Source: Coriaria nepalensis (taxonomy: Eukaryota; Streptophyta; Magnoliopsida; Cucurbitales; Coriariaceae). From it: 64,000 nucleotides of DNA. The DNA lies in assembly GCA_027186245.1 (NCBI GenBank), contig CP114485.1:7716001-7780000 (forward strand), given 5' to 3'. The notes beneath the pieces were generated by a model, which was not told where the DNA came from, did not search any database, and saw only the letters and a program-made list of their open reading frames with translations. Position 1 is the stretch's first letter; every line of letters begins with the position of its first letter. Position numbers and translations under genes: made by a program. Shown in pieces: positions 37,401 to 50,600 of this stretch.

Positions 37401-37775
37401 CTCATCTCAGCCATCGATCCATCTCTACATGCCTACGATGATGAAGAAACTTTTGAAACTATCTCCATCATAGCTGAGCTGGCAGGACACTGCACGGCAC
37501 GGGACCCACATTACCGGCCCGACATGGGCCATGTGGTTGGTGTGCTGGCCCCACTCGTAGAGAAGTGGAAACCAGAAAGGGACGAGTCGGATAGTTTCTC
37601 CGGGATCGATTATAATTTGCCTCTTCCTCAGATGTTGAAGGTTTGGCAAGAAGATGAAAAAAGCGGCCAAGAAGGGGGAAGGAGTTGTAATACTAGTCTC
37701 GAAGATAGTAAGGGAAGTATTCCGGCAAGGCCGGTGGGTTTTGCCGATTCATTTACTTCTGTTGATGGTCGATAA
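34489..37775 (+). CDS. TMK: TMK-type leucine-rich-repeat receptor-like kinase
   Basis: Exons 34489-36943 and 37246-37775 join in phase 1 (GCC G|TT ATG) to about 994 residues. The start chosen is the ATG opening MVYDQRRRLCFALILYLFPT, an evident signal peptide. The ectodomain has two LRR blocks, each preceded by a DPCG cap motif (about residues 54 and 358), the split layout specific to TMKs. A Ser/Thr/Pro-rich juxtamembrane stretch and one membrane helix (about 535-558) follow. The kinase has GRGGFG (649-654), lysine 670, HRD (768-770), DFG (788-790) and GTFGYLAPEYA, so all catalytic residues are present. The single intron falls just after APEYA in the activation segment. TMKs act at the plasma membrane in auxin signalling with ABP1-like proteins, phosphorylating H+-ATPases and ROP regulators. 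The gene appears intact. I cannot tell which TMK (1-4) it is. Confidence 0.95.
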
Positions 37776-38288
37776 GTTACATATAGAACTGTTAAAAGGC
37801 AGCTGTACTTGTTTTGTTTTCTTCTACTGGCTTTAATTTTATTGAACTTTACTTCGAGTCTTTTGTTTTGTAAAGAATTGTTGTGAATTTAAACACGGAA
37901 TCGATTTAAGTTCGAATCCTTGTCGTGAAGTTCGTCTTGTGGGCCATTAATTTGTGGGGGCCCACAGTAGTGTATTTACTGGGAAGGATGGGAAGGATGG
38001 GAGGATCGTAGGATCAATCACTCTTCGAAGTATTTAAAATAGTATGGAGTGTGGATTTGAATTTCTATTACCTTATAAATATATGATTTAATTGTATGGA
38101 TGTGTTTTAGATATTATATAAAATATAAATGCTTAAGACATTCTCCCAAATTTTTTTCCCTCTTAAATATATTTAATCTAAATAATTTAATCATATAAAT
38201 TCTGATATATTTTAACTATTACATAAATATTTAAACTATTTTCTGTATTATTATTTTTCCTTTCTCAAGTATATTTGTATCCTTATAG

Positions 38289-38321
<33 letters not shown>

Positions 38322-38870
38322 TTTGTATCCTAAATATACTTGACAGGAGTTGAATATTATTTTATATACATGATAAAAAAATATATATTAGGATCCTACA
38401 AGGTTTCATTTTCTTTTTTTAACAGTAGACTGTATATCCTACATCATAATTTCTCCATCTAAGCAAATGTTGTCTTAGAAATTTCCGGGGTGTACTATAA
38501 TGTACTTTTGATGTATATCTACAAAATTATGTGCTTTGGATAAGCTATAATAAGCTTGACTTTCAATTGAATAAAGGGTTAAAATTATAATTTAAATAAG
38601 CTGAAATTAGTTTGTTTATTTTTATTAGTCTTATATCAGACTGATTTGACTTATTAGGTAGGACATGTGGCCGTATTGGAGGGATAGGGACAAAGAGGAG
38701 GCAAAGGGACATTGCCCCCCCCCCCCCCTGCTTGTTTAATCTTAATGTGGTTTAAATACATTTTACCTTGTTTTTTCCTTACTTTTCAAAATATTTTCAA
38801 TTGTTTAAACACAACTGAAAACTTCTTATATTTATCAATTTGTTCATTTTAACCCATTCCATTAAAAAAA
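37776..38870. other. 3' flank of TMK and intergenic sequence
   Basis: The first hundred bases or so are probably 3' UTR. The remainder is AT-rich, with (AT)n near 38300-38321 and a run of fourteen C at 38715-38728. No gene seen. Confidence 0.5.
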
Positions 38871-38874
38871 AAGG

Positions 38875-39290
38875 GCCCAAATAATACTTTGCTCTTTTTA
38901 AATTAGTATTTTATTAGCTTTAGTTCCCCTAAATTATGATATCTTTAAAATATTTTTTTTGAATTATCATTATATTAGACTTAATTCTTAAACTACAATC
39001 TATTAGAATTATCCCCATTAAACTACTACCTTGTTACACTTAGCTCCCTTTGTATTTCAGGGGTAAGTCTAATAAAATAGTAGTTAATAAGTCTAACAAG
39101 AAAGTAGTTTAAGAGATGAATTTTTTAAATATGATAGTTTAGAGAGATTAAGTTCTAATACAATGATCATTTATGGGGAATCTTCCTAATATATAGTAGT
39201 TTAGAGGGACTAAATCCAATATGTTTGTAGTTCAAGAATAGCATTTCTAAGATATAATAGTTCAAGAACACTAAATGATAATTTTAGAAA
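38875..39290. mobile_element. Inverted-repeat MITE-like element
   Basis: The left half has units such as TTTAGTTCCCCTAAATTATG and CTTAAACTACAATCTA. The right half carries the inverses (AGTTTAGAGGGACTAAATCC, TAGTTTAAGAGATG). The turn is near 39060. Units of about 50-70 bp repeat within each arm. This is a foldback layout without coding sequence. Superfamily and exact ends are uncertain. Confidence 0.5.
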
Positions 39291-39489
39291 TTAAAGTATC
39301 CTTAAAGCAGAAAAAAAATTCACCCATTATAACCGAATGATAACATAGATGAAGTAAGCCGACATTGCTAGTCACCAAATACGTTGACACAACAATCCAA
39401 ATCTACTTTGTAAAGAAAGATAAAAATAACATCAAAGAACTTCCCCTCTAACCTCTAACATCCATAATAATGCAATCTAAATAATATTA

Positions 39490-40690
39490 TACTCTCTTCT
39501 TCTTTATCAATAGACAAATTATGATAAATTCTCAAAACTTAATATTAATTATAATGAACATTTAATTTTAGTTTTAAATTATAATAAATTCTTAATTCTA
39601 TTAAAAATAGATGAAATGATCATATACGTATCACATACCGTTAACTAACTATTAAAAGTTTAAATTTTACCAAACTTAAAATTTTTATTTATATTTTTAC
39701 CTCATTTAATTAAAAAAATGGTTAAAGAAGAAGAAAATGAGGGAGTTAACACGAATGGGTTAAACATCTCGGATTGAAATGAGTTTGAAAATAGATAGTT
39801 AATGTCCATGTGTAGAGATGACAAAATAGGTTGTGCTTGAGCCGCACCTTGCGATTCAGGCCCGACTAAAAGCACGACACAATTTATTTTCAGCTGGTCG
39901 TGCTAGGATGGGCCATATACATGGGTCGTGCTTGGACAAGATATTGGACACGTGGACTAACACGGCACAACCCACCCTCTCCGCCCGTCTTAGCCCAGCA
40001 AGGCGACCTGCTTAGGGCGACCCAGCCCACCTAAGCCCATTTTTTTAAATTTATTTTTACACTTCTATTTCTTTCCCTCTTTAATTCCCCCCTCCCTCAC
40101 ATATTCAATTCTTCTTCCCAAATTTCTCCTCTCTCTCTAATTTCTATTCTTTAATATTTTAATCTCTAAAATAATAATACTTGGTACTCTAATTTTTTTA
40201 TTTATTATCTCAAATCTCCGTAAACTATAATTAATCTTCCCTAATATCACTTTATTTCCCTAATCCTTAACTAAACTACATAATAATTCATATCAATACA
40301 TTATAAACTTAATTAAAAAATAAAAATAAAAGAGACACAAAGCCCGTGGGCCGAGCTGATTTTGGGCCCGCCCGACAAGCATGGCCCAACATGTGGGTTA
40401 AGTCCAATGGCCCTCGACTCGAGCTTGAACACCCTTTCTACAAATAGGCCGGCATGGCACGACATGACGGGCCCACACAGGTCATGTCATTCTTTTTGAC
40501 ACCTCTATCCATATGACTGTCATATGTCAATTATATGGATAATTCTGTTTAAATTAACAGTAAGTTAATTGTGGGGGGTTTATTATAATTTATTGTTATA
40601 ATAGGGTATTGGTTATAGTTATATAAACTTTAGGATGTTCATCCTAATTGATGTACAGTTTGGGGAATTAATTATAATGTCTCCAAGTTA
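39490..40690. mobile_element. Possible older AT-rich MITE hosting the hAT insertion
   Basis: Sequence left of the hAT element (AATTATGATAAATTCTC, AATTATAATAAATTCTTAAT) loosely inverts to sequence on its right (GGGTTTATTATAATTTATTG, AATTATAATG). This suggests an older inverted-repeat element split at 39813. The similarity is in AT-rich sequence and could be chance. Confidence 0.3.
39813..40507. mobile_element. Non-autonomous hAT element with 8-bp target duplication
   Basis: The 695-bp segment begins TAGAGATGACAAAATAGG and ends with TTTTTGACACCTCTA, whose inverse is TAGAGGTGTCAAAAA, a clear terminal inverted repeat. It is flanked by TCCATGTG (39805-39812) and TCCATATG (40508-40515), 7 of 8 identical. 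The ends inside are GC-rich (GGGCC, GTCGTGC, CACGACA), typical of a widespread plant hAT family whose tips read GTCGTGC/GCACGAC. The centre is AT-rich. It has no transposase. Confidence 0.88.
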
Positions 40691-40699
40691 ATAACATTA

Positions 40700-41290
40700 C
40701 CTAGACTAATGGCTGACCATACACATATATATATCTCTTCCTATTTTGCGCGTTAATGGAAATTAAGAAACTAGCGAATGATCTTAGCATTATGATACTT
40801 AAGATTTCATTTGCCTTTTAAGATTCAATTAAATTGTCTTCTATGATAGACACTAATAAGGATAGGAACATTGGTATTCAATTGGAAAAATATATTGTTG
40901 ATACTTTTTAAGAAAAAAAATTAAAATATCTAATATAAATCATATTAACAAATAGAGAGACTTGTGTAGTCCGAGACTAAATATATCACACCAGTTAAAA
41001 TATGACACATCATTTAATATAAATAAAAGGACCATATTTTAAATAATATACCACATTTTAATTAATACATATCACAACGTTAACTGATATAGTAAATTTA
41101 GTTATAGACCACAACAAATATATTTCAAACAAATAAAAACATACGAAAAGGAAAAGAGTTTATTGGGTAGATGACCTAAAGAAAGAAAAATTAAAAGACT
41201 ACTACACATTTTATTTTTCTTAGTATACTAACCCTTTATATATACATAAACTAATAAAAGCATGGCAATTGCTATAATGCCCTAATCCTA
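40700..41290. other. Intergenic, no gene seen
   Basis: AT-rich with no frame, RNA or clear repeat that I can support. Confidence 0.5.
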
Positions 41291-41900
41291 ATTAATGACT
41301 AAAATTACCAAATTACCCTCATTGGTTTCACCGGTAAAGAACTGTCTTCCTCCCACGAACACAAAAGAAACTCATTTTCCATTTGCGTCTTCAACTTGAT
41401 TCGTCACTTTTAATCCATTTGTCATCACTTGTAAGGAAATTCAATCTCTAATCCTCCCTCTACATTCCGTTTGAAAGCTTCGTAATCAACAATTAAGAGC
41501 TTGAGAGCCTAAAATCATTTGGGTAAGTTTCAAGCTTTTAAACTTGATTTTGTTTTCAATGGTTGATATTGGAGGGTTTTTATTAGTTGTATTTTGTTTG
41601 TATTATGCTTTAGATCCTGTTTGCATTGCCAAACATTGAAATTTCAAAATCTAGAATCTGGGTTCGTGTTGCTTGATTGATCGATGCCTTAAAGTTAGAA
41701 GGGTATTGAGCAATCAAGTAATAATGACAGAAGTCTTGATTACTGGATTTCTCAATGCCTTGAGGTTTGTAAGGGTATCGAGAAATCGAGCATTACTGAA
41801 ACCTTAGAACCATTGAGTATCAATGTCTAATTATTTATTTCAATCATTCTAATCAAGAAAACTGAATTCCCTTATATGTTTTTTTTTTCCTTCTACAGAA

Positions 41901-42456
41901 ATGAAAACATTTTTTGAAATGATATGCTTTAATGGTAAATGGAAGAAGAATGTGAACCCAAACGAGAAAGAGAATTTGTGGTATTGGCATCAAAATAGGA
42001 TAGAGGGATCAACTGGGACTTAGATCAAGTCTAATGTCATGTATACTGAATTGTTGGAAGTTGTGTATGATTATATCATTGTAGATCGCAATAAATTCGG
42101 GTTGCAACTGTCACACAAACCATCAAGTAAATTGTTATCTTCACCACTATATATAAGAAATAACCAAAACGTGAAGGGTTTTTTCCGTCACTTGCAATCT
42201 AAAGAGGAAAAATCCCCCATGTACGTGAAGTTAATTATGAAGAGTTAGAAGGATTCTTGTGGTGATGATCGTCGTCAATTATATAAGCTTCCTAATGTGA
42301 ACGATTTTTTTAGGAGAGACAAACCTGGTCCTCCTGTTGATGTACTTGGTCCTACTGTTTTTAATTATGATGATCATTGTAGTCACATACTGAATGCTAA
42401 TAATTCTCATGATAATTATGATAATTTTTATGATTATCATCATGGTACTTCATGAG
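41901..42456 (+). pseudogene. MuDR-type transposase N-terminal fragment
   Basis: The frame beginning MKTFFEMICFNGKWKKN matches the N-terminal part of plant MuDR-like transposase genes, which typically open with a short PB1-like region before the zinc finger and DDE domain. It continues after a stop as YTELLEVVYDYIIVDRNKFG and FRRDKPGPPVDV, with a tract of Asp, His and Asn near the end (42370-42440). Stops lie near 42022 and 42246, and no MULE catalytic domain follows. It is probably the remains of the transposase gene of the surrounding element. Confidence 0.6.
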
Positions 42457-42834
42457 TTTGAGGTAATCAAACTTATCTCATGATAATTAGAGGAAGAAAA
42501 TGTTAGGTTGATCCAATTTAATGTAATCTTATGGTATTTCATGAGTTTGAGATAATCAAACTTTCACCTTATTTTTTATCTATTCAATTATCCATTTTTA
42601 TGAAGAATTTTCTTATAAACTATGTTTGTAATGGGATTATTTATCAATAAGTTTGCATTGACACCTTGACGGTTAGAAACTAAAAGTTTTAACATCTTTT
42701 CAACTCATTCACGATTGCTCGATGGTACCAGATTGCTCGATGGCTACTGAAGAGAGTTATCAATCAATCGGGAATTGAATGCAGAATGCTAGCACTTTGT
42801 TCTAATTTCCCGATTGCTCAACACTTCTTTAGGG

Positions 42835-43294
42835 TTTAAGGTTAAGATTAAAATGAAAGGTCTAACACTTTGTGTTTCTTAGGGTTTAGGACATAAGGTC
42901 TAAAACTTATGGTTTAGGGTTAATATGAAGGGACATACGGTTAAGGGTTTATGGTTAAAGTCTTAAGGTTTAGGGTTTAGTATGATTTGATAGAATCTGG
43001 GTTTAGGATTAAAGTCTTAGGATTTAGGGATTAAGACTTAGAGTTGAGGGTTAAGATGAAAAGAACAAGTCTTAGGGTTAAGATGAAATGACAAATTTTA
43101 ATACTTAGGGTTTAGGACTAAGTCTTAGGGTTTAAGATATAGGGTTAATACGAAAGGTCTAACACTTAGAGTTTAGGGTTAATATGAAAGGACATAGAGA
43201 TAAGATGAAACGACCAAGTCTTAGGGTTTAAGATATATGATCAATATGAAAGGTCTAACACATAAGGTTTAGGGTTAATATGAACAGACATAGG
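42835..43294. repeat. Telomere-like degenerate repeats (G-rich strand), left part
   Basis: Variants of TTAGGGTTTA recur with spacers (TTAGGGTTTAGGACATAAGG, AAGTCTTAGGGTTTA, AGATGAAAGGAC). The array continues after the inserted LTR at 45324-45440, so the two were one array. Confidence 0.8.
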
Positions 43295-45323
43295 TGAAAG
43301 TGTATGCCCGTCAAGCAAATCGATTTTTGACCCGATATGCCAAATAACTTTATGTAATTACTATATTTATGCAATTGTTAGTGAGACAATGAATATTATT
43401 ATTAATTATTATTTATGAAAGTTAGTTATTATTTGTCATGCTTATTTATTTTGTCGGAATTAATATATTATGTTCTATAAATACATATCATGATTAAATT
43501 CAATGTCTTAAGTCGTGCGCTTTAGAATGATAGAGATCATGTTAATTAATACTTAAGCTGTATAAAGCTTAAAACACAAATTATTCGTTGTCATAGATCT
43601 TAAGAATGGACATTGATGATTTAGATAGACAATCACATAGTTCATCACCTAAAGTGTTAGGATGGCCGATTTCATGGCCATTGGTGTTGGTGGAACATCA
43701 TGATGATTATGTATGTGCTTAGAAGAGACTAAGGGTACCAAATGTGATACTTAGATAATTCTCAATGGTAATTAATACTAAATGTTAATGAGTATTAACT
43801 AATGACTATAGTACATATGGTCCTCAGATAGAAGATCGCGATGGTATCTTGTGTGTTAGGTTTTATGCTTTGACATCATTCCAATTAGCCTTAGCCAATG
43901 GTGAACTATTGGATATGAAATGTTGTATTTGAAGGTTGTGAGTGATCAAGAGATAATTCACCACTTCCATATTTGAAAATAGATCCTACGAATTATATTT
44001 TTTATTGAACAAAAAATATTTACAAAGTAGTATGGTATGAAAAGAAGTTTTCTATAAGTTCATTTTTGATGTTTAATAGAGATATAATAGTTCATATGAT
44101 TTTTCTATTAGGGTATAGCAGTTAAATCATACCCTAGAACGAATTGAAAGATTAGGAAGATGGAAGGTTCGTTATTATAAATATACTATAGTCACAGAAG
44201 GTTATTTCAGAGGATAGTACTTCTCATATCCCAAGTAGTCTTGACACTTTGCTATAAGTCAATCTTGACTTGAAGTTTAAGTTATTTAATCATGAGATGT
44301 TTAAGTTAACTGTTTAATTTAAAATGTATTTAAATTAAACAAATTTAATTGTGAATTAAATAAAATCATAAAGTGTTATGAAATCCTCCTACTAGCGTGA
44401 TGTGGAAGCTAATCGGTCATACACATAAGATTCAATAATAACTCATTTAAGATTCGTCCAGGAAAAGAAAAAAATGGACCGTTTTCATTTTAATGGGAAA
44501 ATGGTAATTTGACTATAAGGGATGAATAGTAATTATTAATTTGTTAAATTTAATATCATGCAGCTCTGCTAGTACAACTAAGTATGGTATTAACTTAATT
44601 GGAAATTAATAAATTACAAAGGAATTTTTATATAATTATAAAAGGGTCATAAGCGTTCGTATTAAGAATTTGACATTAAAGTGTTAATAGGGCGAATTAT
44701 TAATTGGATTTTCATAGTTCAAATTAATCAAATAGTTAATTATAATTCATGGGTTATAACCCATGAAAGTGGCTGGCCATATACATGGGTTTCGACCCAT
44801 TGTTTACTTAACAAAGTTAAGGAAACCTCCGCTACAAGAAAACCTAATGTGATTAGGAAACCTTAGACCTAGTGGAACATTATAAATATCTCACTAAATG
44901 ACCGAAAACCCTAATGCTCCTCCTCCTCCTGTTGGCAGAAAATTGAGAGAGAGAATAGAGGATTTTCTCATCCCTTTCCCCGTACCTTTTTATTCATAAG
45001 TTGAATTTCAAGTTAGAAAATTAACTGAACAAACAAATCATATAGATTACGGTTAGAGAACAAAAATGCCAGCATCTTGAATCTTCCTTGCAATCGGATT
45101 GAAAGATGAATTCTAGTGGTTTTCTCATCAAGTTAAGGTAGCCCTCTAACTTAAACTTGAATTTAAATTCATGTGATTTACAATACTTTTATAAAGAGAT
45201 TATATTTGTGATATATAATTGTTGTATGATCAATCTTGTTTATGGAATTATGTTATGATTAGAATGAGATCCGGAAATTTTAAATTATTACTTCTGCTAC
45301 TGTATATGCATGAATTCCTAACA
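43295..45323 (+). mobile_element. Solo LTR (about 2.03 kb) splitting the telomere-like array
   Basis: The insert begins TGAAAGTGTATGCCCGTC and ends GAATTCCTAACA (TG...CA). It is flanked by ATAGG (43290-43294) and ATAGA (45324-45328), a 5-bp duplication with one change. A TATAAATATC box near 44881 and a following CTCCTCCTCC/GAGAGAGA leader fit the LTR promoter. No internal coding sequence exists, so this is a recombined solo LTR, probably of a copia element. Confidence 0.8.
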
Positions 45324-45440
45324 ATAGAGTTAAGATGAAAGGACTAAGTCTTAAGGTTAAGATGAAAGGACCAAATCTTAGGGTTTAGGACTAAATCTTA
45401 GGGTTTAAGACTTACGTTTAGGATAAAAAGTTTTAATTTT
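45324..45440. repeat. Telomere-like degenerate repeats, right part
   Basis: Continuation of the 42835-43294 array: GTTAAGATGAAAGGAC, AATCTTAGGGTTTAGGAC, CTTAGGGTTTAAG. Confidence 0.75.
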
Positions 45441-45655
45441 AAAGTTTTTAGATGAAATGTTTAATATATAGAGATTACAAAAGGTGGAAAGTTTAAGTTT
45501 GGGGATGCTTCCAGACTACCTCTCGAGCAATCAGGAAAGGGGGATAAACTTAAAAACTAGTTCCCAATTCTTGATTGCTCGGGGGGGGTACATCCAGAAG
45601 CTATTGGAAATCGGCGGTTCACAACAATACAATAGAAGCGAACAATCAGTCCCAA

Positions 45656-47493
45656 TGTATAACAAAACTTTTCTAAAAATGTTTTTGCGATCCTTTATAT
45701 ACATATAAATTAATCTACATCTATACGAAGATGTCATACCTTTGCCTTACGCGAATCGATCGTTGAGACTCATACCACGATCTTCCAAGTCGATTCTCAA
45801 CACAATAGGACGTGTGTGTGCACGTAGAGATGATATGGTTTTCTTTTTATTTTTCTCTCAGAAAAATCTCTACAAAAAAAAAACTTTAAAAAAAACAAGG
45901 TCTACAATTTAATTAGGATGAGATGTATTTATAAAACTCCATTAGGAGTTTTGATTAATTTAAACTCTTTAATTTAATTGAATTAATAATTCAAAGATGA
46001 TTATTAAATGATATCTTTGATATGATTAAATCTTTTGAAATCATATTTAAAACAGAGTTTTAATCTATTTTAAATCATATCATCATTTTGATGATATATT
46101 TGATAAAATAAAATCTAATTTAAAATAAAATCATATCGTCTTTTAATGATAAGTTTGATTTAGTCAAACCTTTTTAAATTTTATTTAAAATAGAATCTTA
46201 TCTATTTTAAATCTTATTTAAATTTTAAATTAGTTTTTTAAACTAATCTAATTTTTACTTTTCTTAATTTTAATATTAAATCAATATCTCATATCAATTT
46301 AATATTATACATAATATATTCAATTCAAAATCAAATATATTAACATTTAATTTATTAATTCCGAATTTCACATTTAAATACATATTTTAATTAACTAATT
46401 CTTAATTAAATAATTAATACTAATTATCTCATAATTACGAATTCCCCCAAAAAACTAATTTTTGCAAATAAGTCTTTTTCAACCTTTGTCATTCTTACCC
46501 TATACAATATTTTATAGAGGCAACTTGTGGACTATATACCTATAATTCAAAGCTCTAATAAATTAGAATATTGATCAAAGTCTTTAATATAAGAAATCTA
46601 ATTTATTAATTCCAATATTATTTCACTAAAAATATGGAATTGCACTCTTGCAATTATAGAACATATTTACTGAATAATCTCTAGTAGTCCATTGATATAA
46701 TCATTTCATGCATTCAATCCTCTAAAAATTGATTAATAATTAGCACTGGTCAAAACTATTATTTTACCCCTCTAATTATCTCTTTATCCTTAAGTACTAT
46801 TAATTCACTAGTGAACGGTCAATTTATAACTTGATTATAAATTTGAACTAAGAACCATTATGTTCCAGAATTAACCCTTAAGGGAACCAATATACAGTCT
46901 TCTATGAAGAATTTTGGATTTCATCTATAAATCATATTCAGAGCCAGTTATCCCAATGAATCTCCAAAACAAAGTCTTTAGCCTGATTATCTAAACAAAA
47001 CATAACGAGTGAATCAAAAGATCGAGTTGACATAAACAGGAGTTCATGACTACTCAGGATTCAGATTAATCTGCATATGATCATCGTTTGATATGAATTT
47101 AATTCTTTATGGTAAGCAGTATTTTAATAAAGAATTAATTCATATCAAGTCATGTCTTATATAATCCAATTATATAAAGCACCTCCACTAATATATCTAT
47201 CTACATTAGTGATTCAGATTTAGATCACATGCATTTATAATGCTAGTGGATTGTACTAGCAGCCACTATATTAAAGATTCAATACTTTAATATGTTACAG
47301 ACAATTTAATTCATTATCTATAATCTTAATCCTCTCGTACTAATACAAGATTATAGTCACATAAATGAATTTGTAATTTTCTGATATTTATTCGTATTAT
47401 TTGATAATAATACATTCATAACAATCATATAGAAAAACGTCAGTTTTATTAATTTCATCAAAACAATAGTTATTATATGCTTTTAGGGCAACA
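45656..47493 (-). repeat. 3' LTR of the copia element (about 1.84 kb)
   Basis: On the minus strand it begins TGTTGCCCTAAAAGC right after the purine tract and ends GTTTTGTTATACA. A TATAAATACATC box lies at about 45925-45936 (complement). The five bases on the left flank are CCCAA, but the matching right copy cannot be checked because the other LTR is missing. Confidence 0.7.
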
Positions 47494-47639
47494 TGCCCAA
47501 TAAAACTCCCACTTGACCTTAAAGCAAGTGAGGCATCTCCATTATCCCTAAATTGCGTACATGATCCTTAAAAGACTTTGTTGGAAGTATCTTGGTGAAT
47601 GAATCTGCAAGGTTCTATTCCGATGCTATCTTCATAACC

Positions 47640-50600
47640 GTCACATCACTTCGATATCTATGTGTTTGTCCCTCTTATGACTCTTCGGTTCTTTTAAATT
47701 AGTCACTGCTTTATTATTGTCACAGTACAGGACTAGTGGCTTATCCATATCTTGAACAACTTCTAGATCATTATAGAACTTTCTAAGCCAAACCGCTTCT
47801 TTTGCAGCTTCACAAGCCATTATATATTCGGCTTCTATGGTAGAATCTGCAATACTGAATTTTTTGATACTACTCTAGACTACAGCTCCTCCACCAAATG
47901 TACACATTGATCTAGAAGTCGACTTTCGACTATCTCTATCTGATTGAAAATCAGAGATAGTGTATCCAGTGGAGTTCATGTCTCCACATGAATAAACAAG
48001 CATATAGTCTCTCGTTCTCCGAAGATACTTGAGAATATGCTTTACCGCTATCCAGTGTTCTAAACTTAGGAATCCATCTCATCTCTTTTTCTTCATGATG
48101 TGTCTTTAGAAACTTCTCTTTAGAAAGAACAACTCCATAATTGACCCTTTTTGGAGTTTTGCATTGAGAATCGAGTCATCACCTTATCTATATAAAAGGC
48201 TTGAGACAGAGCCAAAGCTTGTTCTTCATATCCCTTAGGATTTGGATTCCTAGAACATAGCTTGCTTCTCACAAATCTTTCATATTTCTACATCATTCTC
48301 AATGAGTAAAATATCATCAACATAAAGAACTAAGAAGACCACCTTCTTATCTTTGATGTGTTTATAGACACATGGTTAGTCAACATTTTGCTTGAACCCA
48401 TATGTCTTACTAGTCTCATCAAACTTTAGGTTCCATAACCTAGAGCCTTGCTTCAATCCATATATGGATCTAAGCAGTTTCAAACTATTTGCTCTTGGCC
48501 TTTTTGCACATAACCTTTTTGTTGTATCATAGAAATGCTCTCTTCAAGATAGCCATTCAGAAAATCTGTCTTGACATCCATTTGCCATACCTCAGAGTCT
48601 AAACTTGCGGCTATGGATAAAAGAATGCATATCGACTTTAGCATGGCAACGAGAGAGAAAGTCTCTTCATAATCGATTCATTCCCTTTAGGTATAACCCT
48701 TTGCTACAAGTCGTGCTTTGATTCTCAACTTTTCCATCTATGCCTCTTTTCTTCTTATAGGTCCATCTACATCCAATGGGCCTGCATCTTCAGGTGGATC
48801 CACAAGTTCCCAGATAGAATTGGAATACATATATTCCATTTCTTGGTTCATTGCATCTTATCATTCATCCTTGTCGGTATCATCCATTGCTTCCTTAAAG
48901 GTCAATAGATCATCGTGGTTAGTGTCTGACACTAGAACTCGTGCCTTATGCTCATAGTGAATGGGTTGTCTCACAATCCTCCCACTATGACGAGCTACCA
49001 GGGTGTTCTGACTAGGATCGGTGGTCTCCGGATGTTTTCATTCATCAAATGGTGATTGAGATGGTCTGATCTGATCAGAATTCAATTCCTTTAGTACTAC
49101 CTTACTACGAGGTTTATAGTTTGTTGTATAGTCATGTTCGAGAAAGGTTGCATTTGTCGACACAAACACCTTTTTCTCACTATGACTATAAAAGTAACTT
49201 CCTCTTATGCCGAAGGATAGCTAAAGAATATGCAAACCTTAAATCGCGAGTTCAACTTCCTGGTCTTGGATTTCAACATATGTGTTGGACACCCCATATG
49301 TGAAAATGGCATAAACTAGGTTTAGTGCCATTCCACAACTCTAAAGGCATCTTTTGTACAGACTTAGATGGAATTACATTCAAAATGTATGTCACAGTTT
49401 GAAGTGCACATCCCCAAAATGTGAGTGGTAGTGATGAGTAGCTTAACATCGATCTAACCATATCCAATAAGGTTCTATTTCTCCTTTTTACAACACCATT
49501 TTGTTGTGATGTTCCAAGTGTTGTGAGTGGGGATATAATTCCATACTCCAGCAAATAATTCTTGAATTCAAAATCAAGGTATTCACCTCCTCGATTAGAT
49601 CAAACCGTTTTAAGTGATTTGCCTAATTACTTTTCAACTTCTGCTCGAAATTCTTTAAATTTTCCAAAAGTTTTAGATTTCTTTTTGCATTAGGTATACG
49701 TATCCGTATATAGAATAGTCATTAATGAAGGTGATGAAATATTCATAACTACCTCTTGCTTGTACATTTATAAGACCAGAGACGTCACTATGAACTAACT
49801 CAAGAGGTTTTTTGGCTCTTTGGCCCTTTGCAGGTCTTTTAGTCATCTTTCCTTCTAGACATGATTCACAAATAGGAAGAGTGCCAACAATTAGCTCTCT
49901 TAAAGGATAATTATTTCCTAACCTGTTTATCCTATCAAGATTGATATGTCCTAATCGAAGATGCCAAAGATACGTATCATCACTTTGAGAAACTTTTTGG
50001 CGTTTGTTACATTTAGGATTTGCCACTTTAAATAATTGTGAATTATTTAACGATCTTTTATTTGGTGTAAGCATATAGAGTCCATTAGTATGTTTTGCAT
50101 GAAAAATATCGAAGCCTTTCTTTGAAATAATAATCTCATTATTACTAAAAGAAATATCAAAATTATGTTCATGCAACATTGATAAAAAAAATCAAATTTC
50201 TACAAAATTCAGGAATAAAATAAACATTGTTCAAAACAAGATAATTATTACTAGAAACTAAATGGACTACTCCCACTGCTTCAAGTGAAACGATCACACC
50301 ACTGCCAACACTCATCGTCACCCCCCCAACAGCAAGCTTCCTCGAAGAACTAAGCATCTGTAAAGAAGAACAAACATGATTAGTGGCTCTCGAATCTAAT
50401 ATCCAAGATGACAAATCATCTTTCACTAAACAAGCTTCTAAAACAAGTAAATCATATTTACATTTGTTTTTCTCCTTTGGCTTGGAGAGATACTTGTTAC
50501 AGTTTCTCTTCCACTGGCTATCAACTCCACAATAAAAACACTTTCCCTTGGGTTCATTTTTCTTGGAGTTGTCTTTCTTCTTGTTCTCCTTGCCTTTAGG

